64,000 bases of DNA from Propionimicrobium sp. PCR01-08-3 (GCF_030286045.1 NZ_CP127390.1:2435482-2499481); one strand, 5' to 3'. Shown: positions 8,784 to 18,452, counted from the stretch's first letter. The notes: generated by a model not told the origin, from the letters alone. Translations and numbers: made by a program.

Positions 8784-9695
8784 TCAGTCTTCGAGTTTGT
8801 TCCGCTGCCTACGGCGGCGCAAGTAGGCGTCCACGCTCCACCTGCCGGCGCCCATCAGAACCGGAATCGCGGCCATCACAGCCAACAGCACATCCCGGTC
8901 GCCATAGAAGCCGAACTGGCCTTCCATGAATGGGCTGAAGTTTCCGAACCGGAAAAAGACCAGGAATCCGACAGTGCCGATCAACAAGATCACTGAGAAC
9001 ACCCGGGTTCCGAGACCGATAAGCAGGAACACCGCAATGACGAGCAGCGCGATACTGACGCCCCAGCCTGCAGCCCCTGCCGTCTGGGCGTCCAGGCCCA
9101 CATAGCTCAGCGCATCGACAGTTGCCTGCCTATCAACCAGCGACTGCCAGCCGATGATGGCGACGAACGCCGCCAGCGCCAGGCGAACCAGGAAGAGCGC
9201 CAGCGATCCGGAAAGACGATCCGTGCTGTTCTTGACCACCGTGACGACTTGCGGCTCGGCGGCGGTCTCCACCGTGTGGACGGTGCCCAATTGCTCGTCG
9301 CGCACCGCACGGCGTCGCACCCGCGCCGCCGCGGCTGCTTCATTTGCTCTGTCGTGCTCGAGGCGCACCGCCAGCGCGGCAGCTTCTGCCTTTGCCTTCG
9401 CCTCTTCCCGGGCGGTCGCCAGTTCTGCCTTCGACCTCTCGGCTGCGGCCTTCGCGGCTGCAGCCCGCGCAACAGCTTCTTGAGCGGCTGCCTGCGCAGC
9501 TTCGGCATCTGCGGCAGCCTGCCGCGCCTCATAGTCGGCCTGCTCGGCCTGCAGAAGCCTCGGGTCACGCGGCACAGCCGGGCTGGCGCCTGCCAATGAC
9601 GAGGCACGCACAGCCCGAGATTGGCTCGAGGCCAGCGGTTCGCTGTCGAGCGCGCGCGTGGCCTGTCCGATCACATCCTCGGTGGCGATACTCAC
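8784..9695 (-). CDS. DoxX-like membrane protein with Ala-rich coiled-coil N-terminus
   Basis: A 303-residue protein. Residues about 45-125 are an Ala/Glu/Lys/Arg-rich heptad-like segment that would form a long coiled coil. From about 160 there are four hydrophobic segments of DoxX type (LFLVRLALAAFVAIIGW, GVSIALLVIAVFLLIGLG, and others) and a basic tail (YLRRRRQRNK). DoxX-family proteins are small quinone- or redox-associated membrane proteins, but the function here is unknown. The added coiled coil is unusual for the family and may bind a partner in the cytoplasm. GTG start with GAGGAC upstream. Confidence 0.7.
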   Translation of the reverse strand: MSIATEDVIGQATRALDSEPLASSQSRAVRASSLAGASPAVPRDPRLLQAEQADYEARQAAADAEAAQAAAQEAVARAAAAKAAAERSKAELATAREEAKAKAEAAALAVRLEHDRANEAAAAARVRRRAVRDEQLGTVHTVETAAEPQVVTVVKNSTDRLSGSLALFLVRLALAAFVAIIGWQSLVDRQATVDALSYVGLDAQTAGAAGWGVSIALLVIAVFLLIGLGTRVFSVILLIGTVGFLVFFRFGNFSPFMEGQFGFYGDRDVLLAVMAAIPVLMGAGRWSVDAYLRRRRQRNKLED

Positions 9696-9803
9696 AAGCT
9701 GTCCTCGCTGTCGATGGTTGAGCCCAATAAATCAGTTCCCATCTTGAGGCCTCGGCCCTGCAAAACGTAGGGTGACACGCCGACGGCGCCTTGATCAGCT
9801 CCC

Positions 9804-11063
9804 TCAGTCGGGATCGGCGAGATTCAGCATCAGGGCCTCCATCGCCAACAGAGGGGCGACAGAATGCTCCAAGGCCTGCCGGGCGGCCAGTATGGCGTCC
9901 ACTTTGCGTAGCGTCTGTTCGGCGGTGGACGAACGCGCCTGGCTCGCGATCCGTTCGCTCATCTCCTGGTTGATCAGGCCGAATCCTTGCAACGACACCT
10001 CCCGCGACGGGTCGATGGCATGCACCTGCACGGTGAGCACGTCGCGATACCAGGTGGTGAGCTCGGTCAGCACCCGGTCGAGGGCGTCTCGCAGCAGGCG
10101 TTTCGCCCGAGCCTTCTGCTGATCCTCCAACTCCTTGAGAGCAGCGGCCGCCTGCTTGGGACGCGCCCCTTTGGTGCCATACCCCAGGGCTTCCTTGAGT
10201 TCGGCCAGTTCGCGGGCGTCGATCTCGCCGGTGCGCCGCTCGGCGTCCTTGGTGGCCACCTCGACGATGTCGGCGGCGGCCCGCAGGCAGGAGCCGACGC
10301 TGGACAGCGAACCCGGGATTTTCAGCACCTGCTCGCGGGCGGCGCGCGCCTGGTCGCTGCGGGCGAGCGCACGGGCTCGTCCGATATGTCCTTGCGCGGC
10401 CCGGGCCGCGTGGGCTGCCACCGCCGGGTCGACGCCGTCGCGCTCGACGAGCAGCCGGGCCACCTCCGAATCAAGCGGGGTACGCAGGTTGACGTGGCGT
10501 GTTCTGGATCGCACCGTGACGATGACGTCTTCGGCGGTCGGGGCGCAAAGCAACCACACCGTACGCGGCGGGGGCTCTTCCAATGCCTTCAGCAGGGCAT
10601 CGGCGCCCTGGTCGGTGATGCGGTCGGCGTCTTCCACGACGATCACCTGGAATCGTCCGACCGTCGGCGACATGGACGCCTTCAGCGCCAGTTCGCGCAC
10701 CTCGGCCACCGAGATCGACAGTTGTTCGGTGCGCACCAAGGTGACGTCGGGGTGTGCCCCGGAAATCACACTGCGGCAGATCGCGCATTCGCCGCAGCCA
10801 CCCCGGTCGCACAGTAAGGCCGCAGCGAACGATCGGGCGGCATTGCTGCGTCCCGAACCCGGCGGGCCGGTGATCAGCCAAGCATGGGTCATCGCCTGAT
10901 GCGGTGTGTCACCGCCGGTTTTCCGGGCGGCATCGGCCGCGGCGCTCAGGGTGGCGACGGCACGATCCTGACCGACCAGTTCTGCCCACACGCCCTGGAG
11001 AGGACGGGCGGTGGACTGTCCGCCTGGTGGGGCCGCCGCGAGGTCGCCCGGATGCTCAGCCAC
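9804..11063 (-). CDS. holB: DNA polymerase III delta' subunit
   Basis: A 419-residue clamp-loader ATPase-like protein. It has a Walker-A-like loop (ITGPPGSGRSNAA, lysine replaced by arginine as often in delta'), a zinc-binding cluster (CDRGGCGECAICRS), an SRC-like arginine region (VRSRTRHV) and AAA+ lid domains; EDADRITDQGADALLKALEEPP is characteristic. It helps load the sliding clamp at the replication fork. The GTG start overlaps the 3' end of tmk by eight bases, so the two genes are translationally coupled; tmk-holB adjacency is common in bacteria. Confidence 0.95.
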   Translation of the reverse strand: MAEHPGDLAAAPPGGQSTARPLQGVWAELVGQDRAVATLSAAADAARKTGGDTPHQAMTHAWLITGPPGSGRSNAARSFAAALLCDRGGCGECAICRSVISGAHPDVTLVRTEQLSISVAEVRELALKASMSPTVGRFQVIVVEDADRITDQGADALLKALEEPPPRTVWLLCAPTAEDVIVTVRSRTRHVNLRTPLDSEVARLLVERDGVDPAVAAHAARAAQGHIGRARALARSDQARAAREQVLKIPGSLSSVGSCLRAAADIVEVATKDAERRTGEIDARELAELKEALGYGTKGARPKQAAAALKELEDQQKARAKRLLRDALDRVLTELTTWYRDVLTVQVHAIDPSREVSLQGFGLINQEMSERIASQARSSTAEQTLRKVDAILAARQALEHSVAPLLAMEALMLNLADPD

Positions 11064-11718
11064 GGCGCTCTCCCGGCTCGTACAGTTCGGGGACGCTCAG
11101 TTCGCGCCCGAGCATTGTGCCGACCAGCTCGCGAATGGACGCCGCCGTGCCGCGCACACTCGTCAGCCCGGGCAGCACCAGGTAGCGTCCCGGATCACCC
11201 TGGGCGCGAGCCAGCAGCGCCTCGCGTACCCGGGCATGAAAATCAGCGCCGGCCAGTTCGAGCCGGTCAAGGTCGAGGCCCTTCGACACCGCCTGCGCCG
11301 GATCGACATCGAGCAGCACCGTCAGATCCGCGCGCAGCCCGCCGGTCGCCCAATCGGCGATCTGGGCCAGCTCATCGGTGTCGATCAAGCGTCCGGCTCC
11401 CTGGTAGGCAAGCATGGAGTCAACGTAGCGGTCGCATACGACAATTTTCCCGCCGGCCAGTGCCGGACGAATCACCCTCGCGACATGTTGTGCCTTGTCG
11501 GCCGCGTAGAGCAGAGCCTCGCAACGATCATCGAGATCGGACGCCGGGCTGAGCAGCAGCTTCCTGATCTGAGTTCCCACGACCGAATCGCCCGGCTCGT
11601 AGGTGACGACGTGGTCGATCTTCGACAGTTCCAGGGCGCTCGCCAGCGCCCTCACCTGTGTGGACTTGCCGACCCGGTCGCCGCCCTCGAAGACGATGAA
11701 CAATCCGCGATCACTCAT
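11056..11718 (-). CDS. tmk: Thymidylate kinase
   Basis: A 220-residue kinase converting dTMP to dTDP in the cytoplasm. P-loop FEGGDRVGKSTQ (the family consensus has FEGxDGxGKST), DR motif CDRYVDSMLAYQGAGR and TYEPGDS for nucleotide binding are visible. The ATG at 11718 lies inside the stop region of the upstream CYTH-like gene (ATGAGTGA), indicating coupled translation. It is the middle gene of the run topA, CYTH-like, tmk, holB. The Gly to Arg change in the P-loop (GGDRVGKS) differs from the common GGDGAGKS but is close to variants in other actinobacteria. Confidence 0.95.
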   Translation of the reverse strand: MSDRGLFIVFEGGDRVGKSTQVRALASALELSKIDHVVTYEPGDSVVGTQIRKLLLSPASDLDDRCEALLYAADKAQHVARVIRPALAGGKIVVCDRYVDSMLAYQGAGRLIDTDELAQIADWATGGLRADLTVLLDVDPAQAVSKGLDLDRLELAGADFHARVREALLARAQGDPGRYLVLPGLTSVRGTAASIRELVGTMLGRELSVPELYEPGERRG

Positions 11719-13432
11719 CGGCGGCCTGTTCCGGCTCGCCTGCTGCTGCGTCGGACTGTTCATCGACCGGCTCGCTCTGCCCCTCGTCGGCCGGTTCGGG
11801 CAACCCATCTCGTCCCTTGCCAACCGGTCCGGCGGCCTCATCAGGGGTTGTCCCCGCCACGTTGACTGATCCATCGATCCCCGTACCCACCGGGTTCGTC
11901 GATCCATCGGGCGCCTCGCCCGCCTTCTTAGCCGCAGCCCTGGTAGCGCGCGTCGATTTCGTTGCTGACGATTTCGTCCCCGGAGATTGTGGCCCCGGCA
12001 GCAGAGCCTTCACCTGGCTCGCCTTGCTCTGATTCAGCTCGGGCCACTCGTCCATGATCCTGGCACGCACCTTCGGCCAGGAGTCGCAGAACTCCCGTCG
12101 CGGATCACCGGCCCGATCGAGCGAGCGCTGATAGTCGCGTCCGGCCTGATACGCCTGTGCGGGAGTCATGTCGGCGATGCTCGGGCTGCCGGGATCATCG
12201 AGATCCACCGTGGCCCCCGCCAGTGCGCTCAGCACGCTTGCCACCCGGCCCATTCTGGCGCGCAGCTTGCCGAGCACCGGCTCGCCGGCCTGCAGGGTGC
12301 GGGCCAATCCTTGTGCCAGGCCCAGCGCATGTGTCCACTCGTGGTCACCGGACTCGGTGGTCAACGAATCGGCTGCCGCTACCAACTCGGCGAGCTGCTC
12401 GACTGCGCAGTCCTTCACCATCCGGCGGGCGCTCCCCGGAGCACTCGGATCGGGAGCTTCGTCATCGTCGGCCACCGGACGCAACCGGGGAGCCCTGATC
12501 GCCTGCGCCAACAGATCCAAAACTGCGAAGTAGGGGTCGCCCAGCTCGGCCGGATTGCTGCGGGGTGAGAGCTTTGCCACCTTGTCGGCGTTCCAGACGA
12601 ACTCGCTCGACCAGGCCGGATCGATCACGCAGTCGAGGCCACGCACCGTGCCGGCCGCGTGGCTCACCTCGTCGGCAAGCAAAGCCGTATCGGACACCTC
12701 GTTCTTGCGCACCCGCAGATCGGCGCACAGCACGGCATCGAGCAGATCGGTGAACAGCCACGTCAGATAATCCTCACCGCTGATCTTGGCCGGCTTGGGC
12801 ACCGATTGCGGGTGCGGCTGGGGGTGGGTGATAGCCACCAGACGCTGCAGAGGCTCCCCGAACCCGGCCACCTTGACGCCACCGGATTGCGCGAGTCGTT
12901 CGATGACGACGCTGCGCTGTAGCGAGGTCATCTGATCGTCCGGGGTGAAGGTGACGTCGCGATGCCGGCTCACGGCGAGCCCGCCGCGGCGTACCGTCGT
13001 CCGATCGTCGCGGACTTCACCGATCACGGCACCGTCGACGTCGAGCAGCACATAGCAGGCGCGCTCGACGGTGACGCTGGCCACCGGGCCGATGGCCGCC
13101 CGCCTGCGGAACGAGCAAAGGAGCCCGGCGAGATCCTCCGGCAGTTCGTCGCCCAAGTCCAGTGGTTCCGAATAGTCGGCGGGCAACCAGGGCTGCCAAT
13201 CGGGTGCTTGCAGAACCCACTCGCCACGTTGCTCGACCACTCGGTGCGCCAGCAGGATCCCTGCTCTGCTGAGCCGCTCGTCGCTGGTGTCAATCAGCGT
13301 GATGGTGCAAATTGGACGATCACCCCGGCAGCGCAGCAGCACCCGGTCGATGCCCGAAGCCTCGTCGGTCAGGATCGGGGCATCCACCTGATACGGCATC
13401 TCGAAGAGATAACTGCGTTGGCGTTTTGCCAT
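11711..13432 (-). CDS. CYTH/CHAD-like domain protein with long Pro/Ala/acidic tail
   Basis: 573 residues from the ATG at 13432. Residues 1 to about 190 resemble a CYTH (triphosphate tunnel) domain, with the recognisable IDTSDERLSRAGILLAHRV strand-turn and later VTVERACYVLLDVDGAVIGEV. The usual N-terminal ExExK motif is degraded (SYLFEMPY), so catalysis is doubtful. Residues about 215-460 resemble a CHAD helical domain, also with few conserved histidines. The last 110 residues are low-complexity (KS, TK, VGKG and Glu/Asp-rich). Known CYTH/CHAD proteins act on or bind polyphosphate; this copy may bind only. It overlaps tmk by eight bases. Confidence 0.6.
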   Translation of the reverse strand: MAKRQRSYLFEMPYQVDAPILTDEASGIDRVLLRCRGDRPICTITLIDTSDERLSRAGILLAHRVVEQRGEWVLQAPDWQPWLPADYSEPLDLGDELPEDLAGLLCSFRRRAAIGPVASVTVERACYVLLDVDGAVIGEVRDDRTTVRRGGLAVSRHRDVTFTPDDQMTSLQRSVVIERLAQSGGVKVAGFGEPLQRLVAITHPQPHPQSVPKPAKISGEDYLTWLFTDLLDAVLCADLRVRKNEVSDTALLADEVSHAAGTVRGLDCVIDPAWSSEFVWNADKVAKLSPRSNPAELGDPYFAVLDLLAQAIRAPRLRPVADDDEAPDPSAPGSARRMVKDCAVEQLAELVAAADSLTTESGDHEWTHALGLAQGLARTLQAGEPVLGKLRARMGRVASVLSALAGATVDLDDPGSPSIADMTPAQAYQAGRDYQRSLDRAGDPRREFCDSWPKVRARIMDEWPELNQSKASQVKALLPGPQSPGTKSSATKSTRATRAAAKKAGEAPDGSTNPVGTGIDGSVNVAGTTPDEAAGPVGKGRDGLPEPADEGQSEPVDEQSDAAAGEPEQAADE

Positions 13433-13589
13433 GTCGATCGTCCTGCCCGTGGAAGTGCTGCGTGGTGGTCTTATCTCTCGAATTATCCCAGATACTTCGA
13501 GAGCCGTCGCCCCGCAGCGTCGGCGCGCGCCGATCTCCGAAGAGCTCACCCCGCCCGTTCGGATGGCCCCAAGTGGACCGATCCGCGGA

Positions 13590-16358
13590 TCACTCCCCTG
13601 CCGTTTTGCCCTTCTTGGCGGTTGTCGTCTTCTTGGCCGGAGCCTTCTTGGTGGACGATGCCGCCTTCTTCGTGGTCGTCTTGGCGGTCGATTTCGCCCC
13701 GGACGACCTACCGGCCGACGCCTTCCTGGTCTTCTTGGCCGGGGCCGGGCCCTTCGCGCGCTTGGCGGCGATCAGGTCAGCGGCGATGTCCAAGGTGACC
13801 TCGGCCACCGGCTGGCTCTTCGGCACCGTCACGTTGTATTCGCCGTCAGTGATGTAGGGCCCGAAGCGGCCGTCCTTGATCACCAGCGGTTTCCCGGTGG
13901 CCGGATCGGCACCCAGTTCGGCCAACGGCCCGGCGGCGGCCCGGCGTCCACGGGTGCGTGGCGCGGCCAGCAGCTCCTTGGCCTCGTCCACGGTCACCGT
14001 GAACAACGACTCCTCGCTCGGCAAGGTTCGCGAATCGCTGCCGCGCTTGATGTAGGGGCCGTAGCGTCCGTTCTGCGCGGTGATCTCGACGCCCTCGTCA
14101 TCGGTGCCGACCACCCGGGGCAGGCTCAGCAGCTTGAGCGCGTCGCCGAGCGTGACGGTGTCGAGTTGCATGGACGAGAACAGCGACGCGGTGCGCGGCT
14201 TGGGACGCTTGGTCTTCGGCACCGACTCGTCGACGTCTAACACCTCGGTGACGTAGGGGCCGTAGCGTCCGGTGCGGACGATGATCTCGTGACCGGATTC
14301 AGGATCGGTGCCGAGCTCGCGCTCCTCACCGTTCGGCGTAGCCAGCAGCTGCTGGGCGACCTCGGGCGTGAGCTCATCGGGAGCCATGTCATCGGGCACA
14401 TTCGCCCGGCGCTCCTCGGCGTCCTCGACATAGGTGCCGTAGCGCCCGACCCGCACGTTGATGCCCAGCTCGGCATCGCCGATCGGAAAGGTCGACAGCG
14501 CCCGGGCATCGATATCGCCGAGATCGGCAGCCATGTCGCGCAGGCCCTCACGCTCATGGCTTGGCGCCCCATAGAAGAAGTCGCTGAGCACCTTCAGCCG
14601 TTTCGCATCCCCTGCGGCGATCTCGTCGAGTTTGTCCTCGAGGGCGGCGGTGAACTGGTAGTCGACCAGCCGGGGGAAGTGCTCGACCAGCAGCCTGGTC
14701 ACCGCGAACGCCAGCCAGGTCGGCACCAGCGCGGTGCCCTTCTTGTAGACATAGTCGCGGGCGGTGATGGTGCGGATGATGGACGCGTAGGTCGACGGAC
14801 GCCCGATCTCCAGCTCTTCGAGCTTCGCGATCAGAGTCGGCTCGGTGAATCGGGCCGGTGGCTTGGTCTGATGCGACTCGGTTGCCACGTCGGCGAGGTC
14901 GAGCTTCTGCTCGGGGGCAAGCTGTGGCAGCTTGGCCTGATCACCCTGCTCATCGTCGGTCGCGTCGGTGTAGGCCTTCAAGAAGCCGGGGAAGGTGATG
15001 GTGCGCCCGGACGCCGAGAAGGTGGCCGTGCGGATTTCGATGGTGGTCATCTCGGTGCCGCCGGCGCGCAGCCGCTGCGCCAGCTCGGAGCCGATCTTCA
15101 CGCTGACGGTTTGCCCGCGGGCATCGGTCATCTGAGAGGCCAGAGTGCGCTGCCAGATCAGCTCGTAGAGCCTGGCCCGGTCGCCGCCGAGCTTCGCCTG
15201 CGCCGGGGTGCGGAAGGTGTCGCCGGCGGGCCGGATCGCCTCGTGCGCCTCCTGGGCGTTCTTCACTTTGGACGCATAGATGCGCGGTTTGGCGGGCACG
15301 TAGTCCGCCCCGTAGAGAGATGTGGCCTGCGCCCGGGCGGCGTTGATGGCCTGGTCCGACAGCGAGACCGAGTCGGTACGCATATAGGTAATGAAGCCCG
15401 ATTCGTAGAGCTCCTGGGCGACCCGCATAGTGCGGTCGGTGGTGAAGCCGAGCTTGCGTCCGGCCTCCTGCTGCAAGGTCGTGGTGCGAAACGGTGCCGC
15501 CGGGCGCCTGCTGAACGGCTTGGCCTCCACCGAGTCGACGCTGAACGCGGCGTTCTTGAGGGCCTCGGCGAGGTCGGTGGCGAGTTTCTCGTCCACCACG
15601 AACGCGTCGGAGGTGAGCTTTCCGGTCGAATCAAAATCGGAGCCGCGGGCAACCTTCCACTCGTTCAGTCCGGTCAGCCGGGCATCGAACTGGCGGGGGT
15701 TGGCGCCCTGGCCTGCATCCATGGTGGCGAGCAGATCCCAATAGGACGCCGAGGTGAACGCCATCCGCTCACGCTCGCGGTCGACCAGCAGCCTGGTCGC
15801 GACCGACTGCACGCGTCCGGCCGAGAGCCTCGGCATGACCTTCTTCCACAACACCGGCGAAACCTCGTAGCCGTAAAGGCGGTCGAGAATGCGGCGGGTC
15901 TCTTGGGCGTCCACCAGGTCGGTGTCGAGCTCGCGCGGGTGCTGCACGGCGGCGTTGATGGCCTCGGGGGTGATCTCGTGGAAGACCATCCTCTTGACCG
16001 GCACCTTGGGTTTGAGTTCCGCGAGCAGATGCCAGGCAATGGCCTCCCCTTCGCGGTCCTCATCAGTTGCCAGATAGAGTTCGTCGGCGTCCTTGAGCAG
16101 GTCTTTCAGCTTGCGGATCGTCGGTTTCTTGTCCGAGCTCACCACATATAGCGGGGTGAAATCGTCTTCGACATCGACCCCGAGCCTGGCCCAAGACTGG
16201 CCCTTGTACTTGGCGGGCACTTCGGACGCGTTGGTGGGCAGGTCGCGGATGTGGCCGCGGCTCGACTCGACCATGTAGCCGGAACCCAAAAAGCGGGTGA
16301 GCATGGTCGCCTTGGTAGGCGACTCGACGATCACCAATCGGCGGGGTGCAGTGGCCAC
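13590..16358 (-). CDS. topA: DNA topoisomerase I
   Basis: A 922-residue type IA topoisomerase that relaxes negative supercoils. The TOPRIM domain starts RRLVIVESPTKATMLTRFLG and contains the acidic LATDEDREGEAIAWHL motif; the active-site region is ESGFITYMRTDSVSLSDQAI with the catalytic Tyr. Several C-terminal repeats (DAELGINVRVGRYGTYVE, RTGRYGPYVTEV, QNGRYGPYIKRG, KDGRFGPYITDG) replace zinc fingers, as in actinobacteria. The end is a Lys/Ala/Thr-rich tail of about 60 residues, also typical of actinobacterial TopA. GTG start with GAAGGA upstream. The downstream 157 bases before the CYTH-like gene hold no gene. Confidence 0.97.
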   Translation of the reverse strand: MATAPRRLVIVESPTKATMLTRFLGSGYMVESSRGHIRDLPTNASEVPAKYKGQSWARLGVDVEDDFTPLYVVSSDKKPTIRKLKDLLKDADELYLATDEDREGEAIAWHLLAELKPKVPVKRMVFHEITPEAINAAVQHPRELDTDLVDAQETRRILDRLYGYEVSPVLWKKVMPRLSAGRVQSVATRLLVDRERERMAFTSASYWDLLATMDAGQGANPRQFDARLTGLNEWKVARGSDFDSTGKLTSDAFVVDEKLATDLAEALKNAAFSVDSVEAKPFSRRPAAPFRTTTLQQEAGRKLGFTTDRTMRVAQELYESGFITYMRTDSVSLSDQAINAARAQATSLYGADYVPAKPRIYASKVKNAQEAHEAIRPAGDTFRTPAQAKLGGDRARLYELIWQRTLASQMTDARGQTVSVKIGSELAQRLRAGGTEMTTIEIRTATFSASGRTITFPGFLKAYTDATDDEQGDQAKLPQLAPEQKLDLADVATESHQTKPPARFTEPTLIAKLEELEIGRPSTYASIIRTITARDYVYKKGTALVPTWLAFAVTRLLVEHFPRLVDYQFTAALEDKLDEIAAGDAKRLKVLSDFFYGAPSHEREGLRDMAADLGDIDARALSTFPIGDAELGINVRVGRYGTYVEDAEERRANVPDDMAPDELTPEVAQQLLATPNGEERELGTDPESGHEIIVRTGRYGPYVTEVLDVDESVPKTKRPKPRTASLFSSMQLDTVTLGDALKLLSLPRVVGTDDEGVEITAQNGRYGPYIKRGSDSRTLPSEESLFTVTVDEAKELLAAPRTRGRRAAAGPLAELGADPATGKPLVIKDGRFGPYITDGEYNVTVPKSQPVAEVTLDIAADLIAAKRAKGPAPAKKTRKASAGRSSGAKSTAKTTTKKAASSTKKAPAKKTTTAKKGKTAGE

Positions 16359-16500
16359 TGTGCGGTCCTTCGGTATTTCTCGTAATGATTTCGGGGCCCG
16401 CCGGTCATCGATCGCCGCGTGCCATGTGCAGCGGCAGTGTTCTCTTACCGACGTTCCCTTTGAGGGTTGTCCCCAGACACTCGGGAAGTTACCACGCCTG

Positions 16501-18036
16501 TCATAGGGATTCGAAATATCCCTCGGCGATCGCGCTGCGGATCTTCGGCAGCAGATCGCCGCGCTGCTCGGCGGGATCGGCGTCCAGCAGGTTCGCGACT
16601 GCGTCCATGATGACCCCGAGCGGCAGGGTTCCGTCGCAGGCTCCGAGCACCCCGCCGAGCGCGGTGTCGACCTGCAGGGCCCGTTTCAGCCCGGCGTGCT
16701 GGCGCAGCACGATATATTGCGGGTCTTCGGCTCCGGGGGCGCCGAGGCTTTCTTGGACGATGTCGCTCCTCAGTTTGAGGTTGGCGGACAACAGCTGGTC
16801 ATCACTTGCTTGCGCCCGGCTGATGTCGGTCTGGCGTTGCGCGATCACCGGGCCGACTGGTTGTTGCACCTCGTGCGGCCAGGATTCGATGGTGATGTCG
16901 GGGGTCGTGCGTCCGGCATTGGTGACGGTGATCCAGCCCATGCCGATGCCCCGGACGCCGAGTTGATCGAAGTAGTCCAGCCACTCGCGGTACTTGGCCT
17001 CCCATTCCGGGCCACCAACCAGGCCGGCATCGGTGAGCCACATCTCTATATAGGCGTACGGGTCGAGCCGCTCGCGTTCGATCACCCACAGGTCGCAGCC
17101 TTCGGGCACCCAACCTGCGATCCGGTCTTCCCAGGGCTGGTCGGTGACGGCCCAGTTGCCCAGCACCTGGCACACCCCGCCCGGATTGAGATGATCAGCC
17201 GATTTGCTGACCACTTCTTCGACGAGTCCGTCACCGGTGAATTCGGTCTCGCGGTAGATGAGCCGCTCGCCGGTGGGCGGACTCATGACATAGGGCGGAT
17301 TGCTGACGATCAGGTCGAATTTATCGCCCTCGACCGGTTCATAGAGGCTTCCCTTGCGCAGGTCGACATCGATCTGGTTGAGTGCCGCGGTCAGGTGCGC
17401 GAGTTTGAGGACGCGCGGGTTCACGTCGGTGGCGGTAATGCGGTCAGCATGCGTCGACAGGTGCAGACTCTGGACGCCGCATCCGGTGCCCAGATCGAGC
17501 GCGCTGCCCACGTGGGCGTCGATGGTCAGCTGGGCGAGCGTGGTGGACGCGGGACTTACGCCGAGAACATAGTCCGGCTTGGTCGGCGTGGTCTGGTAGT
17601 CGAGTCCGGGAGTCGGATCGGAGACGACCCAGCCATCCCACTGGCGGGTGTAGTTGGCATCGCCGATCTCTTGATCCCCGGCAAGCTTGTGGCGTCCATC
17701 TGATGCCTGGTCAGAACCGATCTCGAACCCGTACGGACGAAGATCAACCGTCGCCCGGACCTGGTCGTCCCCTACCGGCTCCAGCAGCCCTTCGGTGATC
17801 AACGCTTCGACCGGCAGCGCAGCCTTCGCCTGGCCGGCATCGACCGTCCGATTGAGCGGAAACAACTTGATCAAGGTTGCCAGGGGCGAATCGTCCCCGC
17901 GCAATGCATCGCGAGCGGGAATCGTGCAGTTGCGGTGCAAGCCTTCCTGCCCGGCTTCCCCGATTCGCTCGAGCACGGCGTCAGTCGTGTAATCCGCCTT
18001 GATCAGCGCCTCGCGCAGCCCATCGATTGTGTTCAC
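16501..18036 (-). CDS. SAM-dependent methyltransferase with N-terminal winged-helix-like region
   Basis: About 511 residues. Residues about 150-300 are a class I methyltransferase with motif I (SALDLGTGCGVQSLHLS) and the NPPY motif (LIVSNPPYVMSPP) found in enzymes that methylate N in adenine, guanine or glutamine, such as PrmC and RsmC. The N-terminal region (VNTIDGLREALIKADYTTDAVLERI) and the C-terminal region match a family conserved in actinobacteria; the substrate is unknown. The GTG at 18036 is the best start, with a weak AGAGG close by; frames upstream of it lack coding character. It is transcribed in the same direction as topA, 142 bases before it. Confidence 0.85.
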   Translation of the reverse strand: MNTIDGLREALIKADYTTDAVLERIGEAGQEGLHRNCTIPARDALRGDDSPLATLIKLFPLNRTVDAGQAKAALPVEALITEGLLEPVGDDQVRATVDLRPYGFEIGSDQASDGRHKLAGDQEIGDANYTRQWDGWVVSDPTPGLDYQTTPTKPDYVLGVSPASTTLAQLTIDAHVGSALDLGTGCGVQSLHLSTHADRITATDVNPRVLKLAHLTAALNQIDVDLRKGSLYEPVEGDKFDLIVSNPPYVMSPPTGERLIYRETEFTGDGLVEEVVSKSADHLNPGGVCQVLGNWAVTDQPWEDRIAGWVPEGCDLWVIERERLDPYAYIEMWLTDAGLVGGPEWEAKYREWLDYFDQLGVRGIGMGWITVTNAGRTTPDITIESWPHEVQQPVGPVIAQRQTDISRAQASDDQLLSANLKLRSDIVQESLGAPGAEDPQYIVLRQHAGLKRALQVDTALGGVLGACDGTLPLGVIMDAVANLLDADPAEQRGDLLPKIRSAIAEGYFESL

Positions 18037-18142
18037 CCCTCTACTGTTGCATGACCTGCCTGAAATCACGCCAAGGAAGCCAGCCAATAATCCTCGATCG
18101 CGATTGCTAGTACTTGGTAGTATTTGTGAGCAGGAGGTCGCT

Positions 18143-18433
18143 ATGAGGAGGACAACGACAGGCAAGAACGTGGCAGACACTGTTCAGCTCGCTACCCGCG
18201 TCGAGACATCCCAAGAACAACTGTTCCGCGAAACCACCCGACGGTTGGGAACCACGCCCGCCGACGCAATGCGGGTATTCGTGGCCGCGTTCAACCAGCA
18301 CCGTGGGTTCCCGTTCGACATCCGTCTGGACGCTGAGGTCGAGCCATTCGACACCGAAGACGACGCCACCGAGTTCGCCTCTCACATGACAGCAAAGCTT
18401 CTTGATGAACGGACGACCTCGGCTGAGCCATGA
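18143..18433 (+). CDS. RelB/DinJ-family antitoxin, no toxin adjacent
   Basis: A 96-residue protein starting MRRTTTGKNVADTVQLATRVE. The segment RRLGTTPADAMRVFVAAFNQHRGFPFDIRL matches the ribbon-helix-helix and hinge of RelB/DinJ antitoxins (compare the family pattern L-G-x-x-x-x-x-A-x-x-x-F-x-x-x-x-x-x-x-x-G-x-P-F-x). The acidic stretch after it would be the toxin-binding tail. AGGAGG lies six bases before the ATG. No RelE/YafQ toxin follows: the next gene on this strand is 2.5 kb away and the neighbour is a response regulator on the opposite strand. It is thus an orphan antitoxin or a repressor derived from one. Confidence 0.8.
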   Translation: MRRTTTGKNVADTVQLATRVETSQEQLFRETTRRLGTTPADAMRVFVAAFNQHRGFPFDIRLDAEVEPFDTEDDATEFASHMTAKLLDERTTSAEP

Positions 18434-18452
18434 TCCATCGCTTGCTGCTACA

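Noticed and set aside
14289-16151. A 620-codon open frame antisense to topA.
   Set aside because: High GC opens antisense frames; there is no domain or ribosome site, and the sense strand is a fully conserved TopA.
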